A DNA stretch of 64,000 nt from Apostichopus japonicus (taxonomy: Eukaryota; Echinodermata; Holothuroidea; Aspidochirotida; Stichopodidae), in contig NC_092567.1 of the NCBI RefSeq assembly GCF_037975245.1, positions 8,614,714 through 8,678,713 of the forward strand. Reading direction: 5' to 3'. Within the stretch, counting starts at the first letter, position 1; each line of letters begins with the position of its first letter. The translations under genes were made by a program, and so were the position numbers. Shown in pieces: positions 32,343 to 45,798 of this stretch. The notes beneath the pieces were generated by a model. The model ran no database searches. It saw only the letters and a program-made list of their open reading frames with translations, and was not told the DNA's origin.

Positions 32343-35300
32343 GTCCTAATTATAGGAGAAATTGAGAATGTCAGTCAGAAATAGATATGTGAATGTCTCT
32401 GGCTAACTACCCTGTATACATGGACAATCACAGAGAAAAAAATACAGAGGAAGGAAAGTACACTTCAGTTTCCAATAACCAGGTATTAAATGTAAAAATT
32501 AGCCAGTTAAGCATGAAACTTGAACCGGATTGTCCGTTGTTTAGTGGAAGTGGCATATAAAGGTGTGGTGCAGTGATATTAATGAGCTCCCAATGGAGAG
32601 TCCAACCTCACACAAACCCAACCATGCATGGTTTGGGCTTGACTGAGAAATTTGTGAGATTTTGCACCTCTCTTTCCTAATGAGGACAGAATGCCTTTTG
32701 AATTTCCACTCATTAGGAGATAATTGTATCTAATTTAGTGTGTCAGCTTTGGTGGATGTGTTATTTTTCTTCCTTTAATGGCACCACTGGGCCCCTGGAG
32801 ACTGCATTGGCTACATTGACCTAGTTACACCTCTCGGGGGGGGGGGAGGGGGTCTATTTCTAGATTTTAGATCACCAAAGGTTTATAAAGTACCCTGTTC
32901 AGCTGGTCAATAGCAATACAATATTGTTAGTTCTTTCTACAAATTTGGCAGATGAAAACACTTGTAACCTCAAAATTTTGAGTTCAAAAGTTTTGAGATG
33001 AAAAAGTCAAAATTTTTGACTGTTGAGGTGAAAATCTTGAGATCAAAATTCCAAATATTGAGAAAGCAAATTCAAAATTTTGAAATTTGGGGACACATAT
33101 TTTTTGTTTTAAGCCACCGTACTAGGTCGGTGAAGTTAGATCAGTTTTGAGACCAATTAGATTTCTTAAAATCAACTGCAGTGACTGGCTCAGCAATGTT
33201 AAAAATTAAACAAGCATAAGTGACAATTCTTCATTCACAGCTGTACATACTCAGATTAGTAGGAAGTATTTCCAATTGTGTTCTCTGTTTATAGGGCTGG
33301 ACTTACAAGGGTACTGCAAAGCTCTCCAAATCTTCAGTATTTTCACATAGTTTCTGGAATCTGCTAGCAATTTTGAGCACATGAGGACATGTCAGTAATA
33401 GAAATACTTTATCTGATTTTACACTGTGGAATATATATAAATATCTGAGCCCTAGCCGGGTGCTTCAGAATAGCTCTGTAACATCTCTTCTACTTCCTGT
33501 CTTCTTCTACTAAGTTTAAAACATGTAAATACATGTTAGAGAGAAAAATGTAATTTCTATGAAGTATAAATCTAGGCCCTGATGGGAGTCCCTGGGGACT
33601 TTAGCTGAGGCATTTTTACTTTTCAGATATTTAATGTTCTTTGATAGTGATTTTGCAGCCCAAGTGAAGCCAATGGGGGGGGAAGGGGAAAGTTATAACC
33701 ACCCTTATGGATGCCAGTGCATACATGTTTTAATGCCCTCTAAATGTGTTTATTTTAAAAAGTATTTAGCTCTCAAATATGCAAGGAAGAAATGTTATCA
33801 TGACATGATATTGATAAAGAGTGGCAGGGGAATTTAAATTCCTTAACCATGCCTGCTAGCCATATGTTTGGTGAATAAAGTCACAACAACCAGATTAACT
33901 TAATTCTTACCATTCCTATGTAACTCTGTGCATCAAGAAGTGTAGGATACTGAAAGAAGCTTGATAGATGCATACAGACCTAATCTGTTTGACCCCAAAA
34001 TATGGAGAATAACATTTTTCAGGGCCAAAAACCGGGAGAATAAGGGAAAATAGGGAGGTTGGTCATTTTCAACTGAAATTATATAAATACTCCTAAATAA
34101 ATAGTCTACAGTACCGCTCATGTATAACTGGACATGTGTACGCGCACAGGATCGTATAAACAAGTACAATCGCGTATAAAATCGTTGACAAACAAATTGC
34201 CGCATAGACACCTCGTATAATCCCTGTACGAGTTTATACGCAGGTTATGCTATTGTGCTCAATGAATAGGGGTTAAAGTCGCCGAAAGAATTAGTGAGAT
34301 GTTTGAAACAGCCGTTTCTTAAATCGTAGTTTAAGACGTGATATTCACCTAGCATCGAAGAGGACGCAGGTAAAGTGTGTGCCGGCATAGAACTTAACTT
34401 TTTTATTTTTTGTCGTACACAAGTAGCCTACATGCGAACTGCACACATTCGGTATGCCGCATGTACAAACAAGTGACAACTTGTGTTTATTAAACTTGTG
34501 CAGGCGCGTATCCAGGGGGGGGCGTTGGGGGCGCGCGCCCCCGGGTAAGAAAGAGAGGAGAGAAAAAAAGAGAGAATAAAAAAGGAAAAAAAAGAGGGGG
34601 AAAAAGAGAGAAAAAAGGAGAAAAGGAGGGAACAGAAGAAAAACGCCAAAGACACCGGGAAGAGAGAGAGGAACAGTGACATAATTACAGCGCTGATCCA
34701 TATTATATACAGTACACAGGGTAGCCAGTGGCGTATCAAGGATTTCGGAAGGGGCATGCGCCTCGGCCTACCCCTTACACCGACAACTCCAATTTTGACG
34801 TTTCCATTTTCCCTCTCTCACTAATGTATATACTCTATATGGTATATCATATTACCCACGTGTGTGTATGGACGCCTTAAACAGTTGTACAATTGTGCTA
34901 TGAAAAAAACTGTGGCTGGTCTCGAACTCGGCCGAGTCGTTGGGGAACATGGCGCATTTCGGTATTAGACCAGAATCTATATGCGAACTGCACTATACAT
35001 GTGTTCTTCGATGCAACACTGCCATCCACAGATAAAATGTAATACACTCCAACCTGAATGCTAATTGTTACCCCACATCTAGTACCGTAACTCGTACAAT
35101 TAATCTAAAAATAAATTTTGCATGAGATTTGAGAATTGAGCACATTTCCTGTGAATATCATGTAGTTGACCCAAAGGCGTATCATTGCCGTGGCGGAGGG
35201 GGGGGGGGGGCTGACGCACCCATCACTTCTTGAGATTGTTCCCATCTGCATGAAAATGTGCGCCTCACAACCCTACGCCCACCCCTCTAATCGCTTCCCG

Positions 35301-36167
35301 ATGACATGCTATACAATACGAGAATTATTACTGTTGACATTGTTAGGCGTGACTTCTCCTAAAGACATTTGAAATGACGAGATGAAAGTATTTTGGTATT
35401 TCAACATTAATCAGAAAATTTCTAAATTATACACTTGGATAAAAGTCGGGGGAGGGGTGGGAGGGGGCAATGTTCTATTCAGCTGAGAAGAAGGCCACTG
35501 CTACGAGTGTACACCCCTACCGGCCCGCTCCAATCCCCCCCTTACGACTTTACAAAAACATTGTTCATAGGCAAAACTGCATGGTGTATGGAGCCAATTT
35601 TAGACCTAATTGGTGGTCTAATTATGCCTCGGGGTGCACCAGTTAACATCAATTTTCAAAAAGAATTCAGGGACGGGGCTACTGATATTTGCCTTCAACA
35701 AGCCAACGACCACACCTCCGCCATTTTTAAATTCTATGGCCTTTTCATAATAGTGCAGGACCTACCTGAGTCAGTTGGGATTTGCTACCCCCCCCCTTTG
35801 AAATCCTATATTAAAATGGGGGTTGAAAAGGGGTCCCATTCTCCTAGTCCTGCAAACCGATTTCAAGTAGTAGATAACCTATGCATCTGCCATTAAAATG
35901 TGGTACATGGCTACATGAAGGTAACATGCTACAGTATACTATTTACCTCTTTGCAAATACAAATACTAGTCATTGTTCTTAGTACATTTTGTTAGTTCTA
36001 CACAATGAAACAATTTGAATCAAAAAAACATTTGATGTTATTTATAGAACTAGTTAGGCAAGATGTCCTTACGTACATATGGCCTGTAGATTTGATCACA
36101 AGTATGCAACACAACCCATTACAATTTCACAAACTGACTGTTGAGAAATTATTATGTAAAGACTCAC

Positions 36168-36278
36168 CAAAATCTCCGCCACAAAGGAAGTTATGTCATC
36201 AGTGATGTGTTCCCACTTGCTTTTTTCTTTCATTTTCTTGGAGGAAATGTACCAAAGAAATGTTGAAAATGGTATCAC
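36168..36278 (-). CDS. minus-strand 111-nt exon, unit 3
   Basis: 37 codons, identical peptide to unit 2; donor attttg|GTGAGTC. Confidence 0.45.
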
Positions 36279-36620
36279 CTGGAGGTTAAAGAAAAATATA
36301 AAATAACTCAACTTTCCATTCACTAGATTTATCAAGATGAAAATTGGTCGGGTCTGTGATCATTTTTGTAACAGACATCAACGTCTTCCCTTGTTTCTTA
36401 TTAATAAGTATATATGAATATTTTATATAGCTGTAATATCAGGGCAGCATATATATTGTTTTATATTTCTGTTTTTATTTTTGGGTATGTTGGACTGACA
36501 TACAGATAGCTAACAGCACAGGACTAATATCATTATTAAAAGCACCTTTGCCTTTATCTTAAAGCTGCTCTTTAGGAATATGTTTTGCATCTGAGGTAAT
36601 AAATACAGACAGTTATTTAC

Positions 36621-36758
36621 AACACTTGAAGTGGTATCTGATCGACTCCATGTTACGGTCTATGAGTTGTGAACCCCCCCCCCCCCCCCCCAATAAAAGA
36701 CATATTTGGAAAATTGCTGGAATATTTCTAACAAATTTGTGAGCTATCTTCCATAGGA
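36621..36758 (-). CDS. minus-strand exon with glycine run, unit 3
   Basis: 138 nt, frame kept through a 16-18-nt G-run. Acceptor followed by tcctatgg where units 1 and 2 have tactatgg. Confidence 0.35.
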
Positions 36759-38256
36759 CTGCAACAGAAAATATATGTAGAAAGCACATGTGCTGGAGTT
36801 TCCTGGAAATATCTCTTAAACGGCCAGTATTATAACTGAAGTGCAAATAATGTACATCTTATACAGAACACATTAAGAGAATCCTTCAACACTGTTGACC
36901 AATGGCTAAGAATGGAATTCTGAATTACTTTGGTTTTTACTCTGAGGACATGCATATGGTCCAGAAGGTTCATGCATGTTTTGTATTACTGACTGACAAC
37001 AACATATCCACACATTACAGTAAACCCACTAAAGACTTCCATTTGTAATCCCTTAGTTTATAGCTCATGGACAAATGACATAAAACCTAGATTATCTTCA
37101 GATTTAAATTTCACATCAATTTTATTGGGTTATAGATGTACTGAGAGGGGAAGGGTAAGAAAGGTTAGGATGGAAACAGAGAAATGATTCCTGTTAGTCA
37201 TTCTACATGGTTCTAACTTAGTGTGGGTATGGTTCTAACTTAGTGTGTGTATGGGTCTCATTTTGTGTGCAGTGACTATATTTAATTGTTAGGGCACATG
37301 CACTTATGAATTAAATTGATTGTTTATGAGCCTGCCATACATTTTACTGGCTATTATTTGTGGAAGTTAGGCTGACAATCCAGAGGAGTCTGGCTGCGCT
37401 GTTAAGACCGATTACTACCCTTACCTGCCACCCAACACTATGACACACTGATAAATTAGAAGGGATCAAGTCATCTGAATATTTTGTTCCTTAATTTATG
37501 ATGAATACACAAAACAAAATATGGACCCAGTACACTAAGCACATACACCTCTTTGTGTACTTTTACACAATGGTAAGCAATACAATGTATGACATGCATT
37601 GCCTCTCATATATGGTGTATGTAAGTTAGACTGAAGCCATTATCTTCTTCCCTAGGCCCTTAGGGAGTTTGCTGATCAAGCAAGATTCAAAACAATTACT
37701 GTTCCACCAGGATTAGGTAGTAACAAAATCACTTTCTACTTCAGAATCAAATCTAATTATAACTACAACCCAGCTTACCAGTCCTGCTATACTCTAAGTA
37801 TACACTAATCATTCCCATCAGCATATTGTAAACCATTCTGTGCAAGATCCACATCGTGTGACCCCCAAAGATCGTCTCAAGAAAGATTAATCCACATTTA
37901 CCTAATGAGGAGATAAAGACAAAGACAATAAGAAACATATCTGAACTAGATGTTTAATGCAAACGATAAAATCCCTTGTTTTTGAGTTTGCCTTTATAAT
38001 ATTTACTCAACAGTTATTCCATTGCTCACAGATACACAAGCTTATGCTAAAATGACTCAATAATTGCAAGTTCATTCATTTTATTGCAAGGCACTTTTAT
38101 TTTAAAGTTGAATAATTTTTGGAAATTTATCCATAAAGAAAACAAAAGGCAACACTTAGGAATATGTTTGCAATCCTATGGATTAGACTAACTTGGTCAG
38201 CACACTTTCTAATTAGGTACTTTTAACGTTGTTTGGTGCAGCAGGCCAATGAAGTT

Positions 38257-39352
38257 GTTCATCTTTGGGGCCATTCTCTGGAAAATGAAACTGGCATGAA
38301 AAAACTAAAGTGTTCATCAGGACCAGTTGCTATACTTTTTGTTTTAGAGGGATTCCTCAAGTTTTCTGTTTCATATTTTTTTCATTAAAATTACAACCAT
38401 AACATACTAATTTGCATAAATTTGCATTATTGTAAGTTTTAGCCAAAATTTGTAGTTTTTAACTGTATATTTGTTTTTTCTACATCAGTATCTAGAAATA
38501 ATATTTCAGTTATCAACTATCACATGGAGGCAGTTACACATGGGTTCATTTATTTCATTCCTAAAGTAGAGGTTCCTGATCTTCAATTCTTTGTTAATAA
38601 TGGGTGCTAATTAGCATAATTTTGACCAAATTTTGACCAAAATAACTCAAAAGTTTTCGTAAAAAGTAACTGATGTGCCTTATGATGTCCACACTTGATA
38701 TGCAACCGTTCTTGGTACAGACTGTTAGTTTTGCAAAATATCCAGTCAAATAATTATTCTAACGATTAACTAATAGCCTCTAATTAGTCATCACACACGT
38801 GACCGATGGTCACGTGTGGGACATTTATCAATGGAAATGCAGAATGTCACAGACATGACCAAACAATGTCACACACGTGACCCTCCAAATCATGGCAGTA
38901 AAACTGTCTTAAAGTAATTCCTATGGAATATCAACATTAGTGCTGTTCTTTGGTCATTACTAGAGTCACATTTGCACTGCAAAAATTGCATACTATGGAC
39001 AGAAAATTCAGAATGTCACACACGTGACCCAACAATGTCACACACGTGAGCGGATTTTTTTAGCTTATGTAGTATTATGCTAATTTTAAAAAGTGAAATA
39101 TTGAGGTGAAATGTCTTGTTAGAATAGAAACACATTAAGGGAGAAACATGAGAAAGAAGGGTTAACCAGCCCTGTTAGAAACTGAGGAATTTGCCAATGT
39201 TTTTTTTGTGCAAATAAGCCAGTATCATTTCAGGTCACACATGTGACCGACCTTTATATAACCTCTGCCAGCACATGAATGTTCTGTATTTGGCTAAGCT
39301 ATATGGTTTTGTAAAAGAGACCCCTAGTGCATACTTAAGTACTACAATCAAA
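38257..39352. mobile_element. CACGTG-rich element, unit 3, right end deleted
   Basis: Same left end (gttcatctttggggccattc) as 28113. Several GTCACACACGTGACC sites have single changes here (GTCACAGACATGACC, CACACGTGAGC, GTCACACATGTGACC), and the first site is replaced by a duplicated ttttgacca. The right inverted repeat is lost. Confidence 0.65.
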
Positions 39353-39557
39353 TCAGTGCAATACTCAATACCTATCATTATCCTTGACAACTATTTAATA
39401 TGATGGGATGGGTGGACCTTGCCATAAATTACATAATATCCACTCAACCTGGAGACGGTGACAATAGAAAGCCTTTATTAGCATTATATGCCCACACAGG
39501 AATGAAACGGTTACATAATGAAACAATGTGTGTCTAATGACCATTAAAATTGGTCAG

Positions 39558-39670
39558 ATTTGTAAGATTAGAGATGTACTTGGCATCAGAATTTCATCTT
39601 CTTGAAACCTACAGTTATGGTAAAATTTGTAGAGATGATGCTACAATTAGAGAAACACTGAATAAAAGAG
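39558..39670 (+). CDS. alpha exon, unit 3
   Basis: 113 nt, open. Reads FVRLEMYLASEFHLLETYSY then KICRDDATIRETLNKR. In the upstream frame this unit has ETMCV before the same TAA-TGA. Confidence 0.45.
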
Positions 39671-39747
39671 GTCTCACAAAATCCCTAAGGCACAACCTTT
39701 AGCAGTGTTCTAACTAGATTGCTCATATGTTATGTCTTGTTTTGCAG

Positions 39748-39892
39748 TGATTGCAATTGATGGGGGTTGGGTGCTGGATGATAGACTTTCCGGTGGGGAA
39801 ATTTCCCTTGAGGGATCATCTGATACGTCATGGAGTAAAAATATGCAATTAAACACTTGCATTCTCATGGAAGAGGGGGAGGGGTGGGTGGG
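39748..39892 (+). CDS. beta exon, unit 3
   Basis: 145 nt; donor gtggg|gtaaaa. Reads as unit 2 with DTSWSKNMQLNTC for DMSWSKNIQLKTC. Confidence 0.55.
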
Positions 39893-40717
39893 GTAAAAAT
39901 CAGGTGGTGGACCATACAATCATTACCCTGCTCATGTAAACTGTACACATTTCTTCCAAGAGCTGTTATCCGGATATGAAACTGGTAAATCCCTAAACAG
40001 GCTGATCTCAGTACTGAATATTTCCAGTTTACCTGATGATGAAAAAAAAATGCATTTGGTCTTCAGTTATAATGTTATTATTCATGTGAATTGTCATCAC
40101 CCGGTCTGCAAGTAGCTGCATTCTATCATGTAACATTGTCAAACACAGAACACAGCTATTATTAACATATGGTATTCTACTGTAGTTTCAAAATAAATTA
40201 CTCAGTTATAATTATAATAACAATGTAAAGAAACTAATGCAACTTGAATACAAATCTATAGACTGTACAAGATGAGTTCAAGGTCTCATAATGCTTCCCA
40301 CAGTGTATATACAGTTCACCTACTACCAAACTAATTGAAATATAAAGAAACATTAATTTGAAATTGAGACAAGCATTGAATCTTCAATACAAACTTTAAG
40401 CAATATCATGGCAATCCAGTCTGGTTAATATTCATTTGAGAAACAAAAGTTATAACAATGCAACCCTGAAATAGAATGGAGCCTGAAGAAAACATGATGA
40501 AGGATCCTGGTCACATAATTTAGGAACCATTGGTTCACTGTACTGTCTAGAGGTTGATGAATTTGTAGGATTTCTGAAATGATGACATTGTACTATAATT
40601 GATTGAGTTAAAGTACATATTTTTCTATCTGCAGACTTTGACATATACTGTTATTTCATAACATGTTGTTCCGTGCAGTCCTGTTGTGAAAGGGTGAGGA
40701 TTGGGTGGAGGCTACAG

Positions 40718-41000
40718 TTGTACGTCAGCTAAGTGCCCAGTGAAATATGTGATCAAGAATGATATACTTTTAACTTTGGATAAACAAAGACTTAAAAAAA
40801 GTGGATCTGGAGACACAACTGTGCATGGAACTGTGCCTGTCTCTCAATGTCCTTGGTTTTGGGTACTTGTACATTCTTCGAATAATGCTTCTTTAGCCTC
40901 ACAAGATGTGATTGTGAATCTTAGAACTGTTGTGCGACAGTTTTTCAGGAGTTTGGAGAAAAATAACAAAGAAGTAGAGGAGATACAAACCCAACCATAA
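40718..41000 (+). CDS. gamma exon, unit 3, intact
   Basis: From the acceptor gaggctacag (1 nt completes the beta codon) the frame is open to TAA at 40998-41000. Reads TSAKCPVKYVIKNDILLTL, SGSGDTTVHGTVPVSQ, WFWVLVHSSNNASLASQDV, LRTVVRQFFRSLEKNNKEV. A GT at 40974 (aaagaa|gtagag; GTAAAG in units 0-2) may be the true donor, in which case the last few codons are intronic. A better pyrimidine-rich acceptor (ttgttccgtgcag, ~40678) leads to a stop. Peptide identical to unit 4. Family not recognised. Confidence 0.5.
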
Positions 41001-44000
41001 TCTTCAGCTGATATGATAGACATCTTTGAGATGAATACCAAAGGTGGAGGTGATTTGCATTTTACTGTCCAATTACATTTCAAATCCTATTTCCAATATG
41101 TAAGCAAATGCTTAAAACAGTCATCTCTACTGTACTACAGTAAATAAACATCATAACAAACAAAGTACATTAAAGTTCAAGATTATATCCATATTTGTGT
41201 GACCTGTGTGTGACCTGCCTTAATTAATCTAGGTTTTTTGTTTTTGTTTGATGGAGTGTTCATTACAAATACCTCTAACTCAAAGCTCAGCAATACAGAC
41301 TGAGTTGACTTCTTTAATGTTTCCACAGCATTATGGAATATCTAAAATGGTATTTCAAGTGTTTGGTTTTAATCTGAAGAAAATAAATATCTAAACAGAA
41401 GACTTATTTGTAGTTAACCCAAACTACTTTCATACAAACCAACAAGTTGTCTTCCAGTCTTACCATTCTAGAAGTGTCAGGAGTTCTAGAAGAATTTATT
41501 AATATGAGTCTCGGAGGCAATTTTTTATTTCAGTTTGACAAATGGTTAAAACGTACCAGAGGGTGTTTGGGGGCCTATTGTGTCATGGCAAGCTCACTAC
41601 AAACATACCAATTACTGTATTAATCCATAAAAATCTACCAGAGGTTCTTGAAACATTACTATCACTGTTCTTTACTAACCATTAATGTTATTACCATTAC
41701 ATGAAAGAAATATCAGATGATGAACCACTCGTTGTCCTTGTCAGCACAGTATGAACACTTCCATCAAAAACTGGTAACTACAGGTGGAGTAGGTGATCCA
41801 CTAATAGCTCCCAAAGGATAACTCAAGTTAACCTTTAAGTGAAAAGAAAATGATAATCAAGTTTTACTGATAGTAGATCTTGAGAATTTCGGTCAGAAAT
41901 AGATATGTGTATGTCTCTGGCTTACTACCCTGTATACATGGACATTCACAGGGGATACAATCCAGATGAAGGAAAGTACACTTCAGTTTCCAATAACCAG
42001 GTAAGTGTAAAAACAATTAACCAATAAACTATTAAACTTGAACCGGATTGTCCGTTGTCAGTGGAAGTTGCATATAAAGGTGTAGTGCAGTGATATTATA
42101 AATGAGCTCCCAAAGGATAGTCCAACCTCACACAAACCCAACCATGCATGGTTTGGGCTTGACTGAGAAATTTGTGAGATTTTGCACCTCTCTTTCCTAT
42201 TGAGGAAATAATGTCTTTTGAATTTCCACTCATCAGAAGATAATTTTTTTTATATAATTTAGTGTGTCAGCTTTGGTGGATGTGTTTTTGTATTATTTTT
42301 CTTTATTTAATGGCACCAGGCCCCTGGAGACTGCATTGCCTACGTTGACCTAGTTACACCACTCTCTGGGAGGTCTCTTTCCAGATTTTAGATCACCAAA
42401 GGTTTATAAAGTACCCTGTTCATCTAGTTAATAGCTATCTAATATGGTCAGTTCTTTCCACAAATTTGGCAGATGAAGACACTTGTAACCTCAAAATTTT
42501 GAGTCAAAAAGTTTTGAGATGAAAATGTCCAAATTTTGACTGTTGAGGTGAAAATCTTGAGATAAAAATTCCAAATATTAAGGAAGCAAATTCAAAATTT
42601 TGAAATTTGGTGACACTTATATATTTTTTTTAAGCCACAGTACTAAGTCGGTGAAGTTAGATCAGTTTTGAGACCAATTAGATTTCTTAAAACCAACTGC
42701 AGTGACTGGCTCAGCAATGTTTAAAAATTAAACAAGCATAAGTGACAATTCTTCATTCACAGCTGTACATACTCAGATTAGTAGGAAGTATTTCCAATTG
42801 TGTTCTCTGTTTATAGGGCTGGACTTACAAGGGTACTGCAAAGCTCTCCAAATCTTCAGTACTTTCACATAGTTTCTGGAATCTGCTAGCAATTTTGAGC
42901 ACATGAGGACATGTCAGTATTAGAAATACTTTATCTGATTTTACACTGTGGAATATATATAAATATCTGAGCCCTAGCCGGGTGCTTCAGAATAGCTCTG
43001 TAACATCTCTTCTACTTCCTGTCTTCTTCTACTAAGTTTAAAACATGTAAATACATGTTAGAGAGAAAAATGTAATTTCTATATAGTATAAATCTAAGCC
43101 CTGGTGGGAGTCCCTGGGGACTTTAGCTGAGGCATTTTTACTTTTCAGATATTTATTGTTCTTTGATAGTGATTTTGCAGCCCAAGTGAAGCCAATGGTG
43201 GGGGGGGAGGGGGAAAGTTATAACCACCCTTATGGATGCCAGTGCATACATGTTTTAATGCCCTCTAAATGTGTTTATTTTAAACAGTATTTAGCTCTCA
43301 AATATGCAAGGAAGAAATGTTATCATGACATGATATTGATAAAGAGTGGCAGGGGAATTTAAATTCCTTAACCATGCCTGCTAGCCATATGTTTGGTGAA
43401 TAAAGTCACAACAACCAGATTAACCTAATTCTTACCATTCCTATGTAACTCTGTGCATCAAGAAGTGTAGGATACTGAAAGAAGCTTGATAGATGCATAC
43501 AGACCTAATCTGTTTGACCCCAAAATATGGAGAATAACATTTTTCAGGGCCAAAAACCGGGAGAATAAGGGAAAATAGGGAGGTTGGTCATTTTCAACTG
43601 AAATTATATAAATACTCCTAAATAAATAGTCTACAGTACTGCTCATGTATAACTGGACATGTGTACCTGCACAGGATCGTATAAACAAGTACAATCGCGT
43701 ATAAAATCGTTGACAAACAAATTGCCGCGTAGACACCTCGTATAATCCCTGTACGAGTTTATACGCAGGTTATGCTATTGTGCTCAATGAATAGGGGTTA
43801 AAGTCGCCGAAAGAATTAGTGAGATGTTTGAAACAGCCGTTTCTTAAATCGTAGTTTAAGACGTGATATTCACCTAGCATCGAAGAGGACGCAGGTAAAG
43901 TGTGTGCCGGCATAGAACTTAACTGTTTTTTTTTGTCGTACACAAGTAGCCTACATGCGAACTGCACACATTCGGTATGCCGCATGTACAAACAAGTGAC

Positions 44001-45687
44001 AACTTGTGTTTATTAAACTTGTGCAGGCGCGTATCCAGGGGGGGGCATTGGGGGCGCGCGCCCCCGGGTAAGAAAGAGAGGAGAGAAAAAAAGAGAGAAT
44101 AAAAAAGGAAAAAAAAGAGGGGGAAAAAGAGAGAAAAAAGGAGAAAAGGAGGGAACAGAAGAAAAACGCCAAAGACACCGGGAAGAGAGAGAGGAACAGT
44201 GACATAATTACAGCGCTGATCCATATTATATACAGTACACAGGGTAGCCAGTGGCGTATCAAGGATTTCGGAAGGGGCATGCGCCTCGGCCTACCCCTTA
44301 CACCGACAACTCCAATTTTGACGTTTCCATTTTCCCTCTCTCACTAATGTATATACTCTATATGGTATATCATATTACCCACGTGTGTGTATGGACGCCT
44401 TAAACAGTTGTACAATTGTGCTATGAAAAAAACTGTGGCTGGTCTCGAACTCGGCCGAGTCGTTGGGGAACATGGCGCATTTCGGTATTAGACCAGAATC
44501 TATATGCGAACTGCACTATACATGTGTTCTTCGATGCAACATTGCCATCCACAGATAAAATGTAATACACTCCAACCTGAATGCTAATTGTTACCCCAAA
44601 TCTAGTACCGTAACTCGTACAATTAATCTAAAAATAAATTTTGCATGAGATTTGAGAATTGAGCACATTTCCTGTGAATATCATGTAGTTGACCCAAAGG
44701 CGTATCATTGCCGTGGCGGAGGGGGGGGGGCTGACGCACCCATCACTTCTTGAGATTGTTCCCATCTGCATGAAAATGTGCGCCTCACAACCCTACGCCC
44801 ACCCCTCTTATCGCTTCCCGATGACATGCTATACAATACGAGAATTATTACTGTTGACATTGTTAGGCGTGACTTCTCCTAAAGACATTTGAAATGACGA
44901 GATGAAAGTATTTTGGTATTTCAACATTAATCAGAAATTTCTAAAATATACACTTGGATAAAAGTCGGGGGAGGGGTGGGAGGGGGCAATGTTCTATTCA
45001 GCTGAGAAGAAGGCCACTGCTACGAGTGTACACCCCTACCGGCCCGCTCCAATCCCCCCCTTACGACTTTACAAAAACATTGTTCATAGGCAAAACTGCA
45101 TGGTGTATGGAGCCAATTTTAGACCTAATTGGTGGTCTAATTATGCCTCGGGGTGCACCAGTTAACATCAATTTTCAAAAAGAATTCAGGGACGGGGCTA
45201 CTGAGATTTGCCTTCAACAAGCCAACGACCACACCTCCGCCATTTTTAAATTCTATGGCCTTTTCATAATAGTGCAGGACCTACCTGAGTCAGTTGGGAT
45301 TTGCTACCCCCCCCCCTTTGAAATCCTATATTAAAATGGGGGTTGAAAAGGGGTCCCATTCTCCTAGTCCTGCAAACCGATTTCAAGTAGTAGATAACCT
45401 ATGCATCTGCCATTAAAATGTGGTACATGGCTACATGAAGGTAACATGCTACAGTATACTATTTACCTCTTTGCAAATACAAATACTAGTCATTGTTCTT
45501 AGTACATTTTGTTAGTTCTACACAATGAAACAATTTGAATCAAAAAAACATTTGATGTTATTTATAGAACTAGTTAGGCAAGATGTCCTTACGTACATAT
45601 GGCCTGTAGATTTGATCACAAGTATGCAACACAACCCATTACAATTTCACAAACTGACTGTTGAGAAATTATTATGTAAAGACTCAC

Positions 45688-45798
45688 CAAAATCTCCGCC
45701 ACAAAGGAAGTTATGTCATCAGTGATGTGTTCCCACTTGCTTTTTTCTTTCATTTTCTTGGAGGAAATGTACCAAAGAAATGTTGAAAATGGTATCAC
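45688..45798 (-). CDS. minus-strand 111-nt exon, unit 4
   Basis: 37 codons, same peptide as units 2 and 3, splice sites intact. Confidence 0.45.

Larger units (their letters stand above)
25006..35107. repeat. tandem unit 2 (~10.1 kb)
   Basis: Closest to unit 3 over 25.0-29.2 kb. Lacks the palindrome and the 361-bp MITE of unit 1; carries the 1.2-kb CACGTG-rich element. Candidate exons: minus 26068-26178 and 26481-26615; plus 29893-30005, 30083-30227, 31866-31998, 32055-32161 and 32226-32342. Its last ~2 kb (33.1-35.1) is nearly identical to 23.1-25.0 and 42.6-44.6, far more alike than the middles of the units. Confidence 0.93.
35108..44629. repeat. tandem unit 3 (~9.5 kb)
   Basis: Matches unit 2 almost base for base in its first 4 kb. 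A deletion after 39352 joins the 3' part of the CACGTG element directly to the cagtgcaatactcaatacc block, removing ~0.35 kb. The 41.4-41.8 stretch is instead closer to unit 1 (gaatttattaatatgagtct). Zeta at 41750-41840 is broken by indels. Candidate exons: minus 36168-36278 and 36621-36758; plus 39558-39670, 39748-39892 and 40718-41000. Confidence 0.93.
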
